Source of the DNA: Spirillospora albida
Lineage (GTDB): Bacteria; Actinomycetota; Actinomycetes; Streptosporangiales; Streptosporangiaceae
DNA: 64,000 bases
NCBI RefSeq assembly: GCF_000718255.1
Contig: NZ_JOFJ01000014.1
Location: 248,001-312,000 of the forward strand
Direction: 5' to 3'
The position numbers were made by a program, and so were the translations under genes. Under the pieces are notes generated by a model. That model saw nothing but the letters and a program-made list of their open reading frames with translations, had not been told where the DNA came from and did no database searches. Each line of letters starts with the position of its first letter. Positions within the stretch are counted from its first letter, which is position 1. This document shows, one piece after another, positions 37,099 to 46,236 of the stretch.

Positions 37099-39702
37099 AT
37101 GGAAGCGAGCAGGGCGTTCGACGACGCGTACCGGGCGGAGGTGCTGGAGCCCGCGCGCGCCGCGGGCGACCGGCCGCCCGAGGACCTGCGCGTGCGGTAC
37201 GCGCTGCCCGATCCCCTCACGCCGGACGCGGTCGCGGCCCGGGTCCGGGAGGTCCGGCGGTGCTGGCGGCGGGCCCGGGGGCAGCTGAAGTTCCGCAAGC
37301 TGATCGACCGGCTGGAGGCCGAGCACCGGGAGCTGGTCCCGCTGTTCCAGGCGGCCGAGCGCGGTGACCTCCACCCGCTGCGGGCGCGGCTTCGCGGTGG
37401 GCGGGAGCGCGCGGAGCGGCGCGGCGAGCAGGCACGCGAAGGGCTCGCCGACGCGGCGGGCGCGGCGCTGATGGTGACGCCCGGCGAGCTGGACGCCATC
37501 GCCCGGACCGCCGGCGTGGCGCCCGCCGAGCTTGCCGCGTTCGCGGCGGCGGAGGGCATCGACGTCCGCGAGCCGGACCCGCTGCCCGCGCGCCCGCCCT
37601 ACCCGGCCTACCGGAAGGTGCGGGAATCCCTGGACGTGCTGGGGGCGCGGCACCTCGCCGCCTTCGTCCTCGGCGCCCGCACCGCGCCGATGCACGTCGT
37701 GGACGGTTTCGCGTCCCCGGCCGCCCCCGCCGGGCTGGGCCCGGACGCCGTCGCGGCGGCGGGGGCGCGGTGGGCCCGCCGCAGCCGCGACACGAGCACC
37801 ACGCACGCCGACACGGTCCTCGCCGCCCTGCGCTCCGCCGACCCGGCGGAGCTGGTGCTGTTCGACGTGGTCGACCGGCTCCGCGACCGGCTCCGGCAGC
37901 GGGCCTCCGAGCGGGCGCTGCTGCGCTACGCGACCGGCGGCCTCGGCGTCGCCGAGCAGGACGCGCGCCGCCTGGTGTTCGCGCTCGTCCGCGAGTCCGG
38001 CCCGGCGGGGGGCCTCGCGGGGCGGCTGCGGGCGCTTCTCGACGCGGGCGAGGTCCAGGCGGCGGCCGCGCTCGCGGAGGCGTCCGAACCGCCCGCCCGG
38101 GACGGGGATCCGCCGGAGGAGGCCGTCCTCGCGGCCGAGGCGCGGCGGCGGCTCGACACGGCGCTGCGGCTCCGCGAGACGGCCGCCGCCGAACCCGACC
38201 CGGACCGGGCCTGGCTGCTCCTCGCCGACGCGCTCCGACTCGTCCGCGATCTGCCCGGCGCGGAGCGGCACCGCCGCTCCCTCCCGCCCCGCCCGGTGCC
38301 GGCCGTGCACGCCGACGTCGACGGCGGCGCGGTGCGCGTGTCGTGGACCCCGTCGCCGTCGACCGCGGGGGACGTCCGGCATGCCGTCGTGCGCCGCGAG
38401 GACCGCCCGCCGCGCGACCCCGCCGACGGCGAGCGGATCACCGGGCAGGAGGCGGGCGGCGCGGTGCGGGACGTGCGGGCGCCCGTCAACGTGCCGCTGC
38501 ACTACGCGGTCTTCGCGGTGCGGGAGGACGCGGTCGCGGCCGGGGCGGTGGCGGGGCCGGTCGTCGTCCGGCCGGAGCCGGCCGACGTCGTGCTGGCGGC
38601 GGGGGACGGAGTGGTCACCGGGCGGTGGCGGTGCCCGGAGGAGGCGGCGCGGATCGTCGTGACCCGGGACGGGCGCGGCGTGCCGGCGACGCGCGACGGG
38701 TTCCGGGAGCGCGTCCCCAACGGCGCGGCGCTCCGCTACCGGGTGAGCGCCGTCTACCTGGACGCGTCGGGCCGCGAGACCGGCACGCCGGGGGTGACGG
38801 CGACGGTCACGCCGAGCGCGCCGCCGGAGCCGGTGTTCGAGCTGGCGGCCGAGCCCGACCCGGCCGATCCCGGGCTGCTGCGGGTGCGGTTCGAGGAGCC
38901 CGGCAACGGGACGGTGGAGCTCGTCCTCGCGGACGCGCCGCCGCCCTGGCCCCGCAGCGCCCTCGTCCCGCTCGCCGAGGTGCGGCGCGCGACCCGGCGG
39001 CTCACGGCCGTCCCGGACGGGCGGGGGCTCGCGGTCCGGCCGGGCCGGGACGGGTGGCTGCTGGCCGTCACCGCCGTCGGCGACGAGGCCGCGATCGGCG
39101 CGTGCCACCGGCACCTGAACCTGCCGCCGCCCGGCCGGCTGATCACCGAGCGGCGCGGCGCGTACCTGCACGTCGGGTTCGACTGGCCGGACGGCGTCGC
39201 CGAGGTCGAGGTGACCCGCCGCGCGGGCGGCGCGACCGCGACCGAGACCGTGTCCCGGGCCGCGTACGAGACCGGCGGCGGGATCCGGCTGCCGGTCCCT
39301 GAGGACCAGGCGGTGGAGGTGTCGGTCGCGGCGGCCGGGATGTCCGGCGGGACCCCGGTCACCGGGCGGCCCGTGACCGCCGTGGTCGCCGCGCGCACGG
39401 TCGTCCGGTACGACCTGGTGCGGACGGGCCCGCCGTGGCGGCGGGAGCTGACCGTCCGGCTGTCCGCGCCGCGCCCGCTGCGGGTGCGGCGGCTCAGCCT
39501 CGTCCGGCGGGCCGGTCGGGTGATGCCGCACCGCGCGGCGGACGGCGAGACGCTCGCGGCGTGGGACTCGGTGCCCGTCCCCGGCGAGGTGTCGGTGCCC
39601 GCGCCGGCCGCCGCCGGGCCGCACTGGCTGCGCTGCTTCGCCGACGACGACGACGTCGAGCTGGGCGATCCGCCCGTCCGGCGGATGCGGGCCGGGCGAT
39701 GA
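37099..39702 (+). CDS. Large protein with FN3-like repeats in the Hsp70/GTPase operon
   Basis: An 867-residue protein. The first 110 residues are helical and charged (RVREVRRCWRRARGQLKFRKLI). A central helical region follows (about 130-410). From about residue 415 the sequence turns into repeated beta-sandwich units resembling fibronectin type III domains (GGAVRVSWTPS, GDGVVTGRWRCPE, GAYLHVGFDWPDG), about four to five copies. No signal peptide, transmembrane segment or catalytic motif is visible. The stop overlaps the start of the next gene as ATGA. Likely a scaffold or recognition subunit. I do not recognise a named family for the N-terminal part. Confidence 0.75.
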   Translation: MEASRAFDDAYRAEVLEPARAAGDRPPEDLRVRYALPDPLTPDAVAARVREVRRCWRRARGQLKFRKLIDRLEAEHRELVPLFQAAERGDLHPLRARLRGGRERAERRGEQAREGLADAAGAALMVTPGELDAIARTAGVAPAELAAFAAAEGIDVREPDPLPARPPYPAYRKVRESLDVLGARHLAAFVLGARTAPMHVVDGFASPAAPAGLGPDAVAAAGARWARRSRDTSTTHADTVLAALRSADPAELVLFDVVDRLRDRLRQRASERALLRYATGGLGVAEQDARRLVFALVRESGPAGGLAGRLRALLDAGEVQAAAALAEASEPPARDGDPPEEAVLAAEARRRLDTALRLRETAAAEPDPDRAWLLLADALRLVRDLPGAERHRRSLPPRPVPAVHADVDGGAVRVSWTPSPSTAGDVRHAVVRREDRPPRDPADGERITGQEAGGAVRDVRAPVNVPLHYAVFAVREDAVAAGAVAGPVVVRPEPADVVLAAGDGVVTGRWRCPEEAARIVVTRDGRGVPATRDGFRERVPNGAALRYRVSAVYLDASGRETGTPGVTATVTPSAPPEPVFELAAEPDPADPGLLRVRFEEPGNGTVELVLADAPPPWPRSALVPLAEVRRATRRLTAVPDGRGLAVRPGRDGWLLAVTAVGDEAAIGACHRHLNLPPPGRLITERRGAYLHVGFDWPDGVAEVEVTRRAGGATATETVSRAAYETGGGIRLPVPEDQAVEVSVAAAGMSGGTPVTGRPVTAVVAARTVVRYDLVRTGPPWRRELTVRLSAPRPLRVRRLSLVRRAGRVMPHRAADGETLAAWDSVPVPGEVSVPAPAAAGPHWLRCFADDDDVELGDPPVRRMRAGR

Positions 39703-40871
39703 GCGGCCGCCGGGACGTGACGTGCCCGTACTGCTTCGCGTCCGTCGCGCCCCGCGAGATCCTGTTCCGCTGCCGGGGCCGAGCCGGGCGGCGCGGCGGC
39801 TGCGCGCCCGTCCTGGACGAGGAGCTCGCCGCCTACACCGGCTCGACCGCGAACGCGTCGCTGCCGCCCGTGTTCGCCGCGCCCGGCCGGTCGGGGCGCG
39901 CCGAGTGCCCCGGCTGCGGCGGCCCGACCGGCAACCGCGCCTGCCCCCGGTGCCACAACCCGCTCCCCGCCGCGTACTGCGCCCATCCCGGCCGGATCGT
40001 CGCGCTCGTCGGCGCGAAGAACGCGGGCAAGAGCACCTATATCGCGGTGCTGCTGCACGAGCTGATGAACCGGGTCGGCACCGAGCTTGACGCGTCCCTC
40101 GTCGCCTGCGACGACCGCACGATCGAGCGGTACCGGCGCGACTTCGCCCGGCCGCTGCTCACCGAGCGGCGGCTGCCGCCGACCACGACGAGCGCGGCGA
40201 CCGCGCCCCGCGAGCCCCTCGTCTACCTGCTCACCCGCACCCGGCGCGCCCGCCTGCGCCGCGACCGGACCGACTCGCTCGCGCTCGTCCTGTTCGACAG
40301 CGCGGGCGAGGACCTCCGCAGCCGGGAGGTGACCGACCTGCACCTGCGCTACCTGGAGGCGGCCGATGCGGTCGTCCTGCTCGTCGATCCGATGGAGCTG
40401 CCCGGCGGGCGCGGCGCGGGCGACGCCCCGGTCCAGGACGACCCGATCGACATCATCGTCCGGGTCACCGAGGCCCTCCGGCGGCGGCACGGCACCGCTC
40501 CCGGCGAACGGCTCCCGGTCCCGGTCGCGGTCGCCCTGACCAAGATCGACATGCTGGGGGCGGAGCCGCCGGGGCAGTCCGCGCTGCACCGCTCCCGGAG
40601 CGGCTCCGGCGTCCTCGACCTGGACGACAGGGACGCCGTGGACGCGCAGGTCCGCGCCCTCCTGCACGACCGGCAGGCCGGGCGGCTCGACACCTACCTC
40701 GCCCAGCAGTACACCGACCACGCCCTGTTCGGCCTGTCCGCCCTCGGCGCCGCCCCGGCGGGCGACCGCGTCGGGGCGGGCGGCGTCCGCCCCCACCGCG
40801 CCGAGGACCCCCTCCTGTGGCTGCTGTACCGGTTCGGCATGCTCGCCGGCACCCGCCCGGGAGGCGGCTGA
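39699..40871 (+). CDS. Zinc-ribbon P-loop GTPase (paired-GTPase system, first GTPase)
   Basis: A 390-residue protein with N-terminal cysteine pairs (CPYC at 9-12, then CPGCG and CPRCH near 70-86) forming zinc ribbons. A P-loop GTPase follows, with GAKNAGKS (105-112), FDSAGED (G3) and TKID (G4, specific for guanine). The ATG overlaps the upstream stop by four bases. The layout fits the DO-GTPase type of predicted NTP-dependent conflict systems, where two GTPases act with a GAP1 protein. The fusion of zinc ribbon and GTPase suggests recognition of a ligand or nucleic acid coupled to GTP hydrolysis. Confidence 0.82.
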   Translation: MSGRRDVTCPYCFASVAPREILFRCRGRAGRRGGCAPVLDEELAAYTGSTANASLPPVFAAPGRSGRAECPGCGGPTGNRACPRCHNPLPAAYCAHPGRIVALVGAKNAGKSTYIAVLLHELMNRVGTELDASLVACDDRTIERYRRDFARPLLTERRLPPTTTSAATAPREPLVYLLTRTRRARLRRDRTDSLALVLFDSAGEDLRSREVTDLHLRYLEAADAVVLLVDPMELPGGRGAGDAPVQDDPIDIIVRVTEALRRRHGTAPGERLPVPVAVALTKIDMLGAEPPGQSALHRSRSGSGVLDLDDRDAVDAQVRALLHDRQAGRLDTYLAQQYTDHALFGLSALGAAPAGDRVGAGGVRPHRAEDPLLWLLYRFGMLAGTRPGGG

Positions 40872-40929
40872 CATGGGCGTCCGGCCGGAGGGGATCCGGG
40901 CGGTCCCGCCCGGCGGGGAGGGGTGAGCG

Positions 40930-42768
40930 ATGGCGTGGCAGCTGCACTACACGTCCGCCGAGCGGGGGCCCACCGGCCGGGCGGGTTTCCAGTTCGTCGC
41001 GCAGACGCCCGGCCTTCCCGCCGGTGCCCGCGCGGCCGTGACCCCTCATCTGGCGTATCGCCCGCCGCCGGACGTGCCCGACGACGCGGCGCTGAACCGG
41101 TTCCCCGTCGCGTTCCTGTACGACCGGGTGGACGGCCGCCCCCTGCTGCTGTGCTGCCGCTACCTGGGGCGCGACTACTCGGGGCGCCACGGCAACTTCT
41201 TCGCCCACGCCGTCGTCGCCGAACCGGGCGAGCTGGAGGGCGTGCGCCCCGCCGAGCTGTGGCGGGCGCCCCTCTGGGCGTCGCGGCCCGCCGGCGGCGA
41301 CCTCCTCCCCGAGCTGGAGGAGCTGCCGCCCGGCGAGGCGCTCGAACCGGAGGCGCTGGCCGCGTGGCTCGGTGACCGCGACGCCCACACCGCCCTCGGC
41401 CGGCTGGTGGACGCGGCCCTGGACGTCCTCGACCGGGGGCACGGCCGGCTCGTCCTGGTCTCCGGCGACGGGGAGGCGATCGCCCGCTGGTTCGCGCTCA
41501 TCACCTATTCGCTGCCCATGGACCTGGCCGCCCGCCTGACGTTCACGACCTACAGCGCCGACCCGGACGGCGCCGCGCAGCGCCTGGTCGGCACGACGCC
41601 GGGAGCCTGGGCCGCCGCGCACGCCGCGTCCCCCGACCTGCCCGGCCTGCATCTGGACGGCGGCCTCGCCGTGGACGGTCCCCCTGCCTCCCTGTTCGGC
41701 CGCGTCGCGGCGGACTGCTGGCGCGGCGCGGACCTCGCCGCGCTCGACGCCCTCGGCGAACTGGCCCTGGTCGGCCCCGGCGAGGGCGGCGCGGAGGCGC
41801 GGGAGCGGGCCGCCGCCGTGCTGGCCCTCCACCGGGGGCTGCCCGTGACGCCGGCGGAGCGGGCGGCCGCCGCCCTGCTGCTCACCCGTGCGGGCGGCGC
41901 CGTCCCGCGGTGGCTGCGGAACGGGCCGGCCGGGCCGCGCGTCGCGGCGCCCGTGCCGGGGCCGGCCGCCGCCCGCGCCGGGGACAGCCGCGCGGCGGTC
42001 ACGGGCGAGCTGCTGCGGCTCCCGCTTTCGGACGGCGACCTCGCGTCCGCGCTGGCGGAGGTGTGGGCCGCGCCGCCCACGGCTTCCGAGTGCCTCGCCG
42101 TGCTGGACGCGCATCCGGCGGAGTGCGGCGCGCACCCGGTGCTCGCCGCCCTGCCGACGCGGGCGTTCGGGAGGATGCCCCTCGACGGCGGCGACGGGGT
42201 CACCGACATCACGGCGCTCCGGCTCGCGGCGCGCGTGCGGGCGGTCATGCCCGGCTGCCGCTCCGAGCGGAACGCGGCGGTCGTCCAGGCGTACGCGGAC
42301 GCCGTCGGCGCGGACCGGCCGGCGCCCGCCGCCGCGGCGCTGCGCGCGCTCGCCGGTACGGACGACGCCTCCGCCCGGCTCGCCGAGAGGGCCTTCACCG
42401 GCGCCGTGCGGGGTCTCGGCCGGCGGCCGCCCGGGTTCCGCGCCGGGCTGCTGGCCGTCCTGCCCCCGCCGCTGCGCGCCCGCGTCGGCGAACACTGGGT
42501 CGCCGGACTGCGCGACACCGCCCGGACGGGCCGCGCCGCGCTGCCCGGCGGCGCGGCGGCGGCCGAGCGCAACGCGCTGGTCGAGGCCGTGCTGCGGATG
42601 CGCCTGCGGAACGCCCGCGACCCCGGGCTGGAGCGGTGGGCGGGCGCCACGGCGTCCCGATGGCTTCCCGGCCGGCAGCTCGACCGGCACCTGTCCGGCC
42701 TGCCGGAACTGCGCGCCGAACTGGACGCCCTGCGGGCCGGGCCCGCCGCCCGCACCGGGGGGCGGTGA
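40930..42768 (+). CDS. GTPase-associated protein 1 (GAP1)-like protein
   Basis: A 612-residue protein. Its opening (QLHYTSAERGPTGRAGFQFVAQTPGLP), the NRFPVAFLYD segment and the DYSGRHGNFFAHAVV motif match what I know as the N-terminal domain of GTPase-associated protein 1. An Ala-rich helical middle and C-terminal domain follow. In the literature these proteins are found beside paired GTPases and were proposed to regulate them; no biochemical activity is established. GTG of the next gene overlaps its TGA (GTGA). A good GGGGAGGGG ribosome site precedes ATG at 40930. Confidence 0.8.
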   Translation: MAWQLHYTSAERGPTGRAGFQFVAQTPGLPAGARAAVTPHLAYRPPPDVPDDAALNRFPVAFLYDRVDGRPLLLCCRYLGRDYSGRHGNFFAHAVVAEPGELEGVRPAELWRAPLWASRPAGGDLLPELEELPPGEALEPEALAAWLGDRDAHTALGRLVDAALDVLDRGHGRLVLVSGDGEAIARWFALITYSLPMDLAARLTFTTYSADPDGAAQRLVGTTPGAWAAAHAASPDLPGLHLDGGLAVDGPPASLFGRVAADCWRGADLAALDALGELALVGPGEGGAEARERAAAVLALHRGLPVTPAERAAAALLLTRAGGAVPRWLRNGPAGPRVAAPVPGPAAARAGDSRAAVTGELLRLPLSDGDLASALAEVWAAPPTASECLAVLDAHPAECGAHPVLAALPTRAFGRMPLDGGDGVTDITALRLAARVRAVMPGCRSERNAAVVQAYADAVGADRPAPAAAALRALAGTDDASARLAERAFTGAVRGLGRRPPGFRAGLLAVLPPPLRARVGEHWVAGLRDTARTGRAALPGGAAAAERNALVEAVLRMRLRNARDPGLERWAGATASRWLPGRQLDRHLSGLPELRAELDALRAGPAARTGGR

Positions 42769-44495
42769 CCGCCGTGCACCCGATCGTCGTGATCCTGCTG
42801 ATCCTCGTCTGGGCCGCCCTGATGTGGATCCAGGTCGTGTACGTGGTCCCGGTACTGTTCGCGGTGACGCTGGCCGCCGCAGGGGTCGCCGCCCTCGGCC
42901 TCTACCACCTGCACGCCTGCCGGACGCTCGCGCCGGTCACGCTTGCCGGGCCGTCACCGGTCGCGGCGCCGGAGATCTCCTACCGGCACTACCTGCTCGG
43001 GCAGGTGTGGCGCGACTGGTGGGCGATCACGCGGACGGTCGTGCCGCGGGTCCGGCGGACGGCCCGCGGGGTGCTCGCCGCGCTGACCCGGACGCTCGTC
43101 GGCGGCTTCTGGGGGCTCTTCCTGTTCCCGGTGTGGGCGGCGCTGTGCGCCGGGATCGTGGCGGCCGCCGTCCCTGCCGCCGTGTTCGTGCTGGCGCTGA
43201 CCGTCCTGTACGGGGCGGTCGCGACCGCGTGGCTGGCGGCGTGGCTGGCGTGCGTGCTGGTCCTCGCCGCGATCGAGCGCGGCTTCATGGCCTACGGGCG
43301 GATCCTGCAGACCTGCCCGCATCCGTTCTGCTACGAGCGGATCGCCCTGCCGGTGTACGCGTGCCCCGGCTGCGGGGCGCGGCATCCCCGCCTCGCGCCG
43401 GGCCCGGCGGGCGCGTTCCGGCACGTGTGCCGGTGCGGGGCGCGGCTGCCGACGACGGTCCCGCTCGGCCGGTTCCGGCTCGCCGCGTACTGCCCGCACT
43501 GCGGCGGACGGCTGCCCGAGCGGATCGGGCGCGTCCGGGTGGAGCCGCTGCCGTTCGTCGGCGGGCCCGGCGCCGGGAAGACGACGTTCATGATGCTGGG
43601 CATCCGGGCGCTGCACGACCGGGCCCGCGCCGCGCGGGGACGCCTCGCGTTCGTCGAGCAGCGGCACGCGCAGGCGTACGCGGGCGCGCTGCGCGCGTTC
43701 GAGCGCGGCGGCCGGCTGACCAAGACGGGCCCCGAGCTGCCCCTGGCCACGATGCTGGACGTCGAGCTGCCCGGCCGGGCGCGGCGCATCCTGTACCTGT
43801 TCGATCCGGCCGGGGAGCACTTCACGGGCGCGACGGAGGTGGAGTCGCTCCGCTACCTCGACCACGGGGAGGCGCTGCTGTTCATCGTCGACCCGTTCGC
43901 GCTCCCCCACGTGCGGCGCGCCCTGACCGGTGACGAGCGCGGCCTCGTGGAGGGCGCGGGGGCGGCGTCGGACGAGGATCCGGCGGACACCTTCCAGCGC
44001 GTGCTGAACGAGCTGCGCTCCCGTCCCGACCGGGGCCGCCAGAAGCGCGTCGCCGTCGTCGTCACCAAGACCGACCTGCTGGTCCGCACGGAGGTCGGCC
44101 GCCGCCTCGGCGATGTCCGCGGCTGGCTCGGCGGCGTCGGGCTCGGCAACACCGTCCGGACACTCGACCAGGTCGCGGGCGAGGTGCGGTACTTCGCGTC
44201 CGGGCTGGCCCCCGGCGGTCCGGGCGCCGAGGTCGCCGACCTGCTGGGCTGGGTGTCCGGGCTGCCCGACGCCCCCAAGGGCGGCGAGGACGGCGCCCCG
44301 GACGGCGGCACGGGAGGGGATCCGCCGGGCACGGTGCCGCTGCGCGCGCCGTGGCCGGTGCGGGGGCGCGGAGCCGGCCGCGTTCCGTTCGGCTACCAGG
44401 CGGGGCGCTGGGGGGTGCTGGCGAGCCTGTCGGTGCTGACGGTCACGGCGCTGACCGGCGCGGCCGTCGCCGCCGCCGGTCACCTGCCCTACTGA
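42765..44495 (+). CDS. Membrane-anchored zinc-ribbon GTPase (paired-GTPase system, second GTPase)
   Basis: A 576-residue protein started by GTG at 42765, overlapping the upstream stop. Hydrophobic segments at about 7-47 and 112-172 predict four to five membrane helices. Zinc-ribbon cysteines follow (CPHPFC, CPGCG, CRCG, CPHCG, residues 184-247). The GTPase domain has GGPGAGKT (266-273), FDPAGE (G3) and TKTD (G4). A last hydrophobic helix is at the C-terminus (SLSVLTVTALTGAAVAAAG). Together with the soluble GTPase and GAP1-like protein this forms a membrane-linked GTPase pair. It is convergent with the TetR gene. Confidence 0.85.
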   Translation: MTAVHPIVVILLILVWAALMWIQVVYVVPVLFAVTLAAAGVAALGLYHLHACRTLAPVTLAGPSPVAAPEISYRHYLLGQVWRDWWAITRTVVPRVRRTARGVLAALTRTLVGGFWGLFLFPVWAALCAGIVAAAVPAAVFVLALTVLYGAVATAWLAAWLACVLVLAAIERGFMAYGRILQTCPHPFCYERIALPVYACPGCGARHPRLAPGPAGAFRHVCRCGARLPTTVPLGRFRLAAYCPHCGGRLPERIGRVRVEPLPFVGGPGAGKTTFMMLGIRALHDRARAARGRLAFVEQRHAQAYAGALRAFERGGRLTKTGPELPLATMLDVELPGRARRILYLFDPAGEHFTGATEVESLRYLDHGEALLFIVDPFALPHVRRALTGDERGLVEGAGAASDEDPADTFQRVLNELRSRPDRGRQKRVAVVVTKTDLLVRTEVGRRLGDVRGWLGGVGLGNTVRTLDQVAGEVRYFASGLAPGGPGAEVADLLGWVSGLPDAPKGGEDGAPDGGTGGDPPGTVPLRAPWPVRGRGAGRVPFGYQAGRWGVLASLSVLTVTALTGAAVAAAGHLPY

Positions 44496-44498
44496 CGC

Positions 44499-45095
44499 TC
44501 ACTTCGCCTCGAGCCCGGCGAGCACGAAGTCGGCGACCTCCGCCGCGAGCTCGGCGGCCGGCTTCGGCCCGTCCGCGCGGTACCAGGACGGCATCTGGTT
44601 CACCATGCCCAGCGCGACGATCACGACGGTCTCCGCGGGCGTCGCGGTACTGAACACGCCCTCCCGCCGGCCCTGCTCGATGAGGCCGCGGAACGCCACG
44701 TGGTAGCGGCGCCGGTCGGCCCGGACGGCGTGCATCGCCGCGTCGTCCAGCCGGTGCGACTCGCGCGTGAACACCTTCGCCTCGTCGATGTGCTCGGCGG
44801 TGCTGAGGATCAGCTCGACCAGGACGGTCCGGACGGCCTCGCGCGGCGGGAGCCCCGCCGCGATGACCCGGTCGAGGTCGGCGAGCTGCCGGGCGATCAG
44901 GGAGTGGTAGATCTCGTAGAGGAGATCGTCCTTGGAGTCGAAGTAGTGGTAGAGCGCGCCCTTGGTGACGGCCGCGGCCTCCACGACGGACTGCACGGGC
45001 GTGCCGTCGAAGCCCCTCTCGGCGAACAGCCGGAGCGCGGCGGAAAGGATCCGCCGCTCCACCGGGCTCTGCCGCACCGGCCTGCCGTCCGCCAT
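44499..45095 (-). CDS. TetR-family transcriptional regulator
   Basis: A 198-residue repressor with a clear N-terminal helix-turn-helix (ILSAALRLFAERGFDGTPVQSVVEAAAVTKGALYHYF split over 15-50) and a ligand-binding C-terminal domain. ATG at 45095 has GGGAGGA about 7 bases upstream. It is divergent from the phosphotriesterase gene across 90 bases holding the palindrome at 45146-45159, so it most likely represses both itself and that gene. Confidence 0.92.
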   Translation of the reverse strand: MADGRPVRQSPVERRILSAALRLFAERGFDGTPVQSVVEAAAVTKGALYHYFDSKDDLLYEIYHSLIARQLADLDRVIAAGLPPREAVRTVLVELILSTAEHIDEAKVFTRESHRLDDAAMHAVRADRRRYHVAFRGLIEQGRREGVFSTATPAETVVIVALGMVNQMPSWYRADGPKPAAELAAEVADFVLAGLEAK

Positions 45096-45145
45096 CCGCG
45101 TCCTCCCTCTTGACCCCCGGCATCCCCGCACATAGCTTGCCAGAA

Positions 45146-45159
45146 ACCGACCGGTCGGT
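45146..45159. promoter_or_regulatory. Perfect palindrome ACCGACCGGTCGGT, probable operator of the adjacent TetR regulator
   Basis: A 14-base perfect palindrome lies between the divergent TetR and phosphotriesterase starts, 51 bases from the former and 27 from the latter. TetR proteins commonly bind such ACCGACCGGTCGGT-like sites; use by this regulator is inference from position. Confidence 0.65.
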
Positions 45160-45185
45160 ATGTCACTTCATCCGGGGAGGAACCC

Positions 45186-46163
45186 ATGCCCGACGTCGAG
45201 ACCGTCCGAGGGCCCGTGGACGTCGCCGAGCTCGGCCGGACGTTCATGCACGAGCACGTCTTCGTCCTCGGCACCGAGCACGTCCAGAACTACGGCTCGG
45301 GCGCCTGGTGGGACGAGGAGGAGCGCGTCGCCGACGCGGTGACCAAGCTCCGCCAGCTGGTGGAGCGCGGCATCACCACGATCGCCGACCCTACCGTGTG
45401 GGGCCTCGGCCGCTACATCCCCCGCGTCGCCCGGATCGCCGAGCAGGTACCGGAGCTGAACATCATCGCCGCGACCGGGATCTACACCTACAACGACGTC
45501 CCGTTCCAGTACCACTACCGCGGCCCCGGCACGCTGCTGGACGGCTCCGACCCCATGGTGGCCGACTTCGTCCGCGACCTGACCGAGGGCATCGGCGACA
45601 CCGGCGTCCGCGCAGCGTTCCTCAAGTGCGCGGTGGACGCGCCGGGCTTCACACCGGGCGTCGAGCGCGTCCTGCGGGCCGTCGCGGGGGCGCACCGGGC
45701 GACCGGCGCGCCGATCACCGTGCACACCGAGAGCCACACGCAGACGGGACGGCGCGCCCTGGAGATCCTCACCGAGAAGGGCGCCGACCTCAGCAAGGTC
45801 GTGATCGGGCACGCCGGGGACAGCAACGACCTCGACTACCTGATGGCGCTGGCCGACACGGGCGCGATCCTCGGCATGGACCGGTTCGGCATCGACATCA
45901 TCAACTCGACCGCCGACCGCGTGAACACGGTCGTGGCGCTGTGCGAGCGCGGCTACGCCGACCGGATGGTCCTCAGCCACGACGCCAGCTGCTTCATCGA
46001 CTGGTTCGGCCCCGACCCCGAAACGCTGCGGGGGATGGCCCCGAACTGGAACTACCGGCACATCAGCGACGACGTCCTGCCCGCGCTGCGGGCGCGGGGC
46101 GTCACCGACGCGCAGCTCGAGCAGATGCTCGTCACGACCCCGCGGCGGTACTTCACCTCCTGA
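45186..46163 (+). CDS. Phosphotriesterase-family metallohydrolase (PLL lactonase-like)
   Basis: A 325-residue TIM-barrel hydrolase with all binuclear metal ligands: H22 and H24 (HEH), carbamylated K147 (AAFLKCAVD), H180 (ITVHTES), H209 (VIGHAGD) and D266 (LSHDAS). Members hydrolyse lactones or organophosphates; the insertions resemble the lactonase-like group, so a natural lactone or ester substrate is more likely. GGGGAGG precedes the ATG. Probably induced through the divergent TetR regulator. Confidence 0.9.
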   Translation: MPDVETVRGPVDVAELGRTFMHEHVFVLGTEHVQNYGSGAWWDEEERVADAVTKLRQLVERGITTIADPTVWGLGRYIPRVARIAEQVPELNIIAATGIYTYNDVPFQYHYRGPGTLLDGSDPMVADFVRDLTEGIGDTGVRAAFLKCAVDAPGFTPGVERVLRAVAGAHRATGAPITVHTESHTQTGRRALEILTEKGADLSKVVIGHAGDSNDLDYLMALADTGAILGMDRFGIDIINSTADRVNTVVALCERGYADRMVLSHDASCFIDWFGPDPETLRGMAPNWNYRHISDDVLPALRARGVTDAQLEQMLVTTPRRYFTS

Positions 46164-46236
46164 TCGAATCGGAATGGATCGGGGATCATGGGGGAAAACA
46201 GGAAACCTGGGGGATGGACCACGAGGAGGCGGCCAG

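Noticed and set aside
35328..39624. Long minus-strand frames opposite Hsp70 and the FN3-like gene
   Set aside because: Mirror frames of strong plus-strand genes with ATPase and FN3-like motifs.
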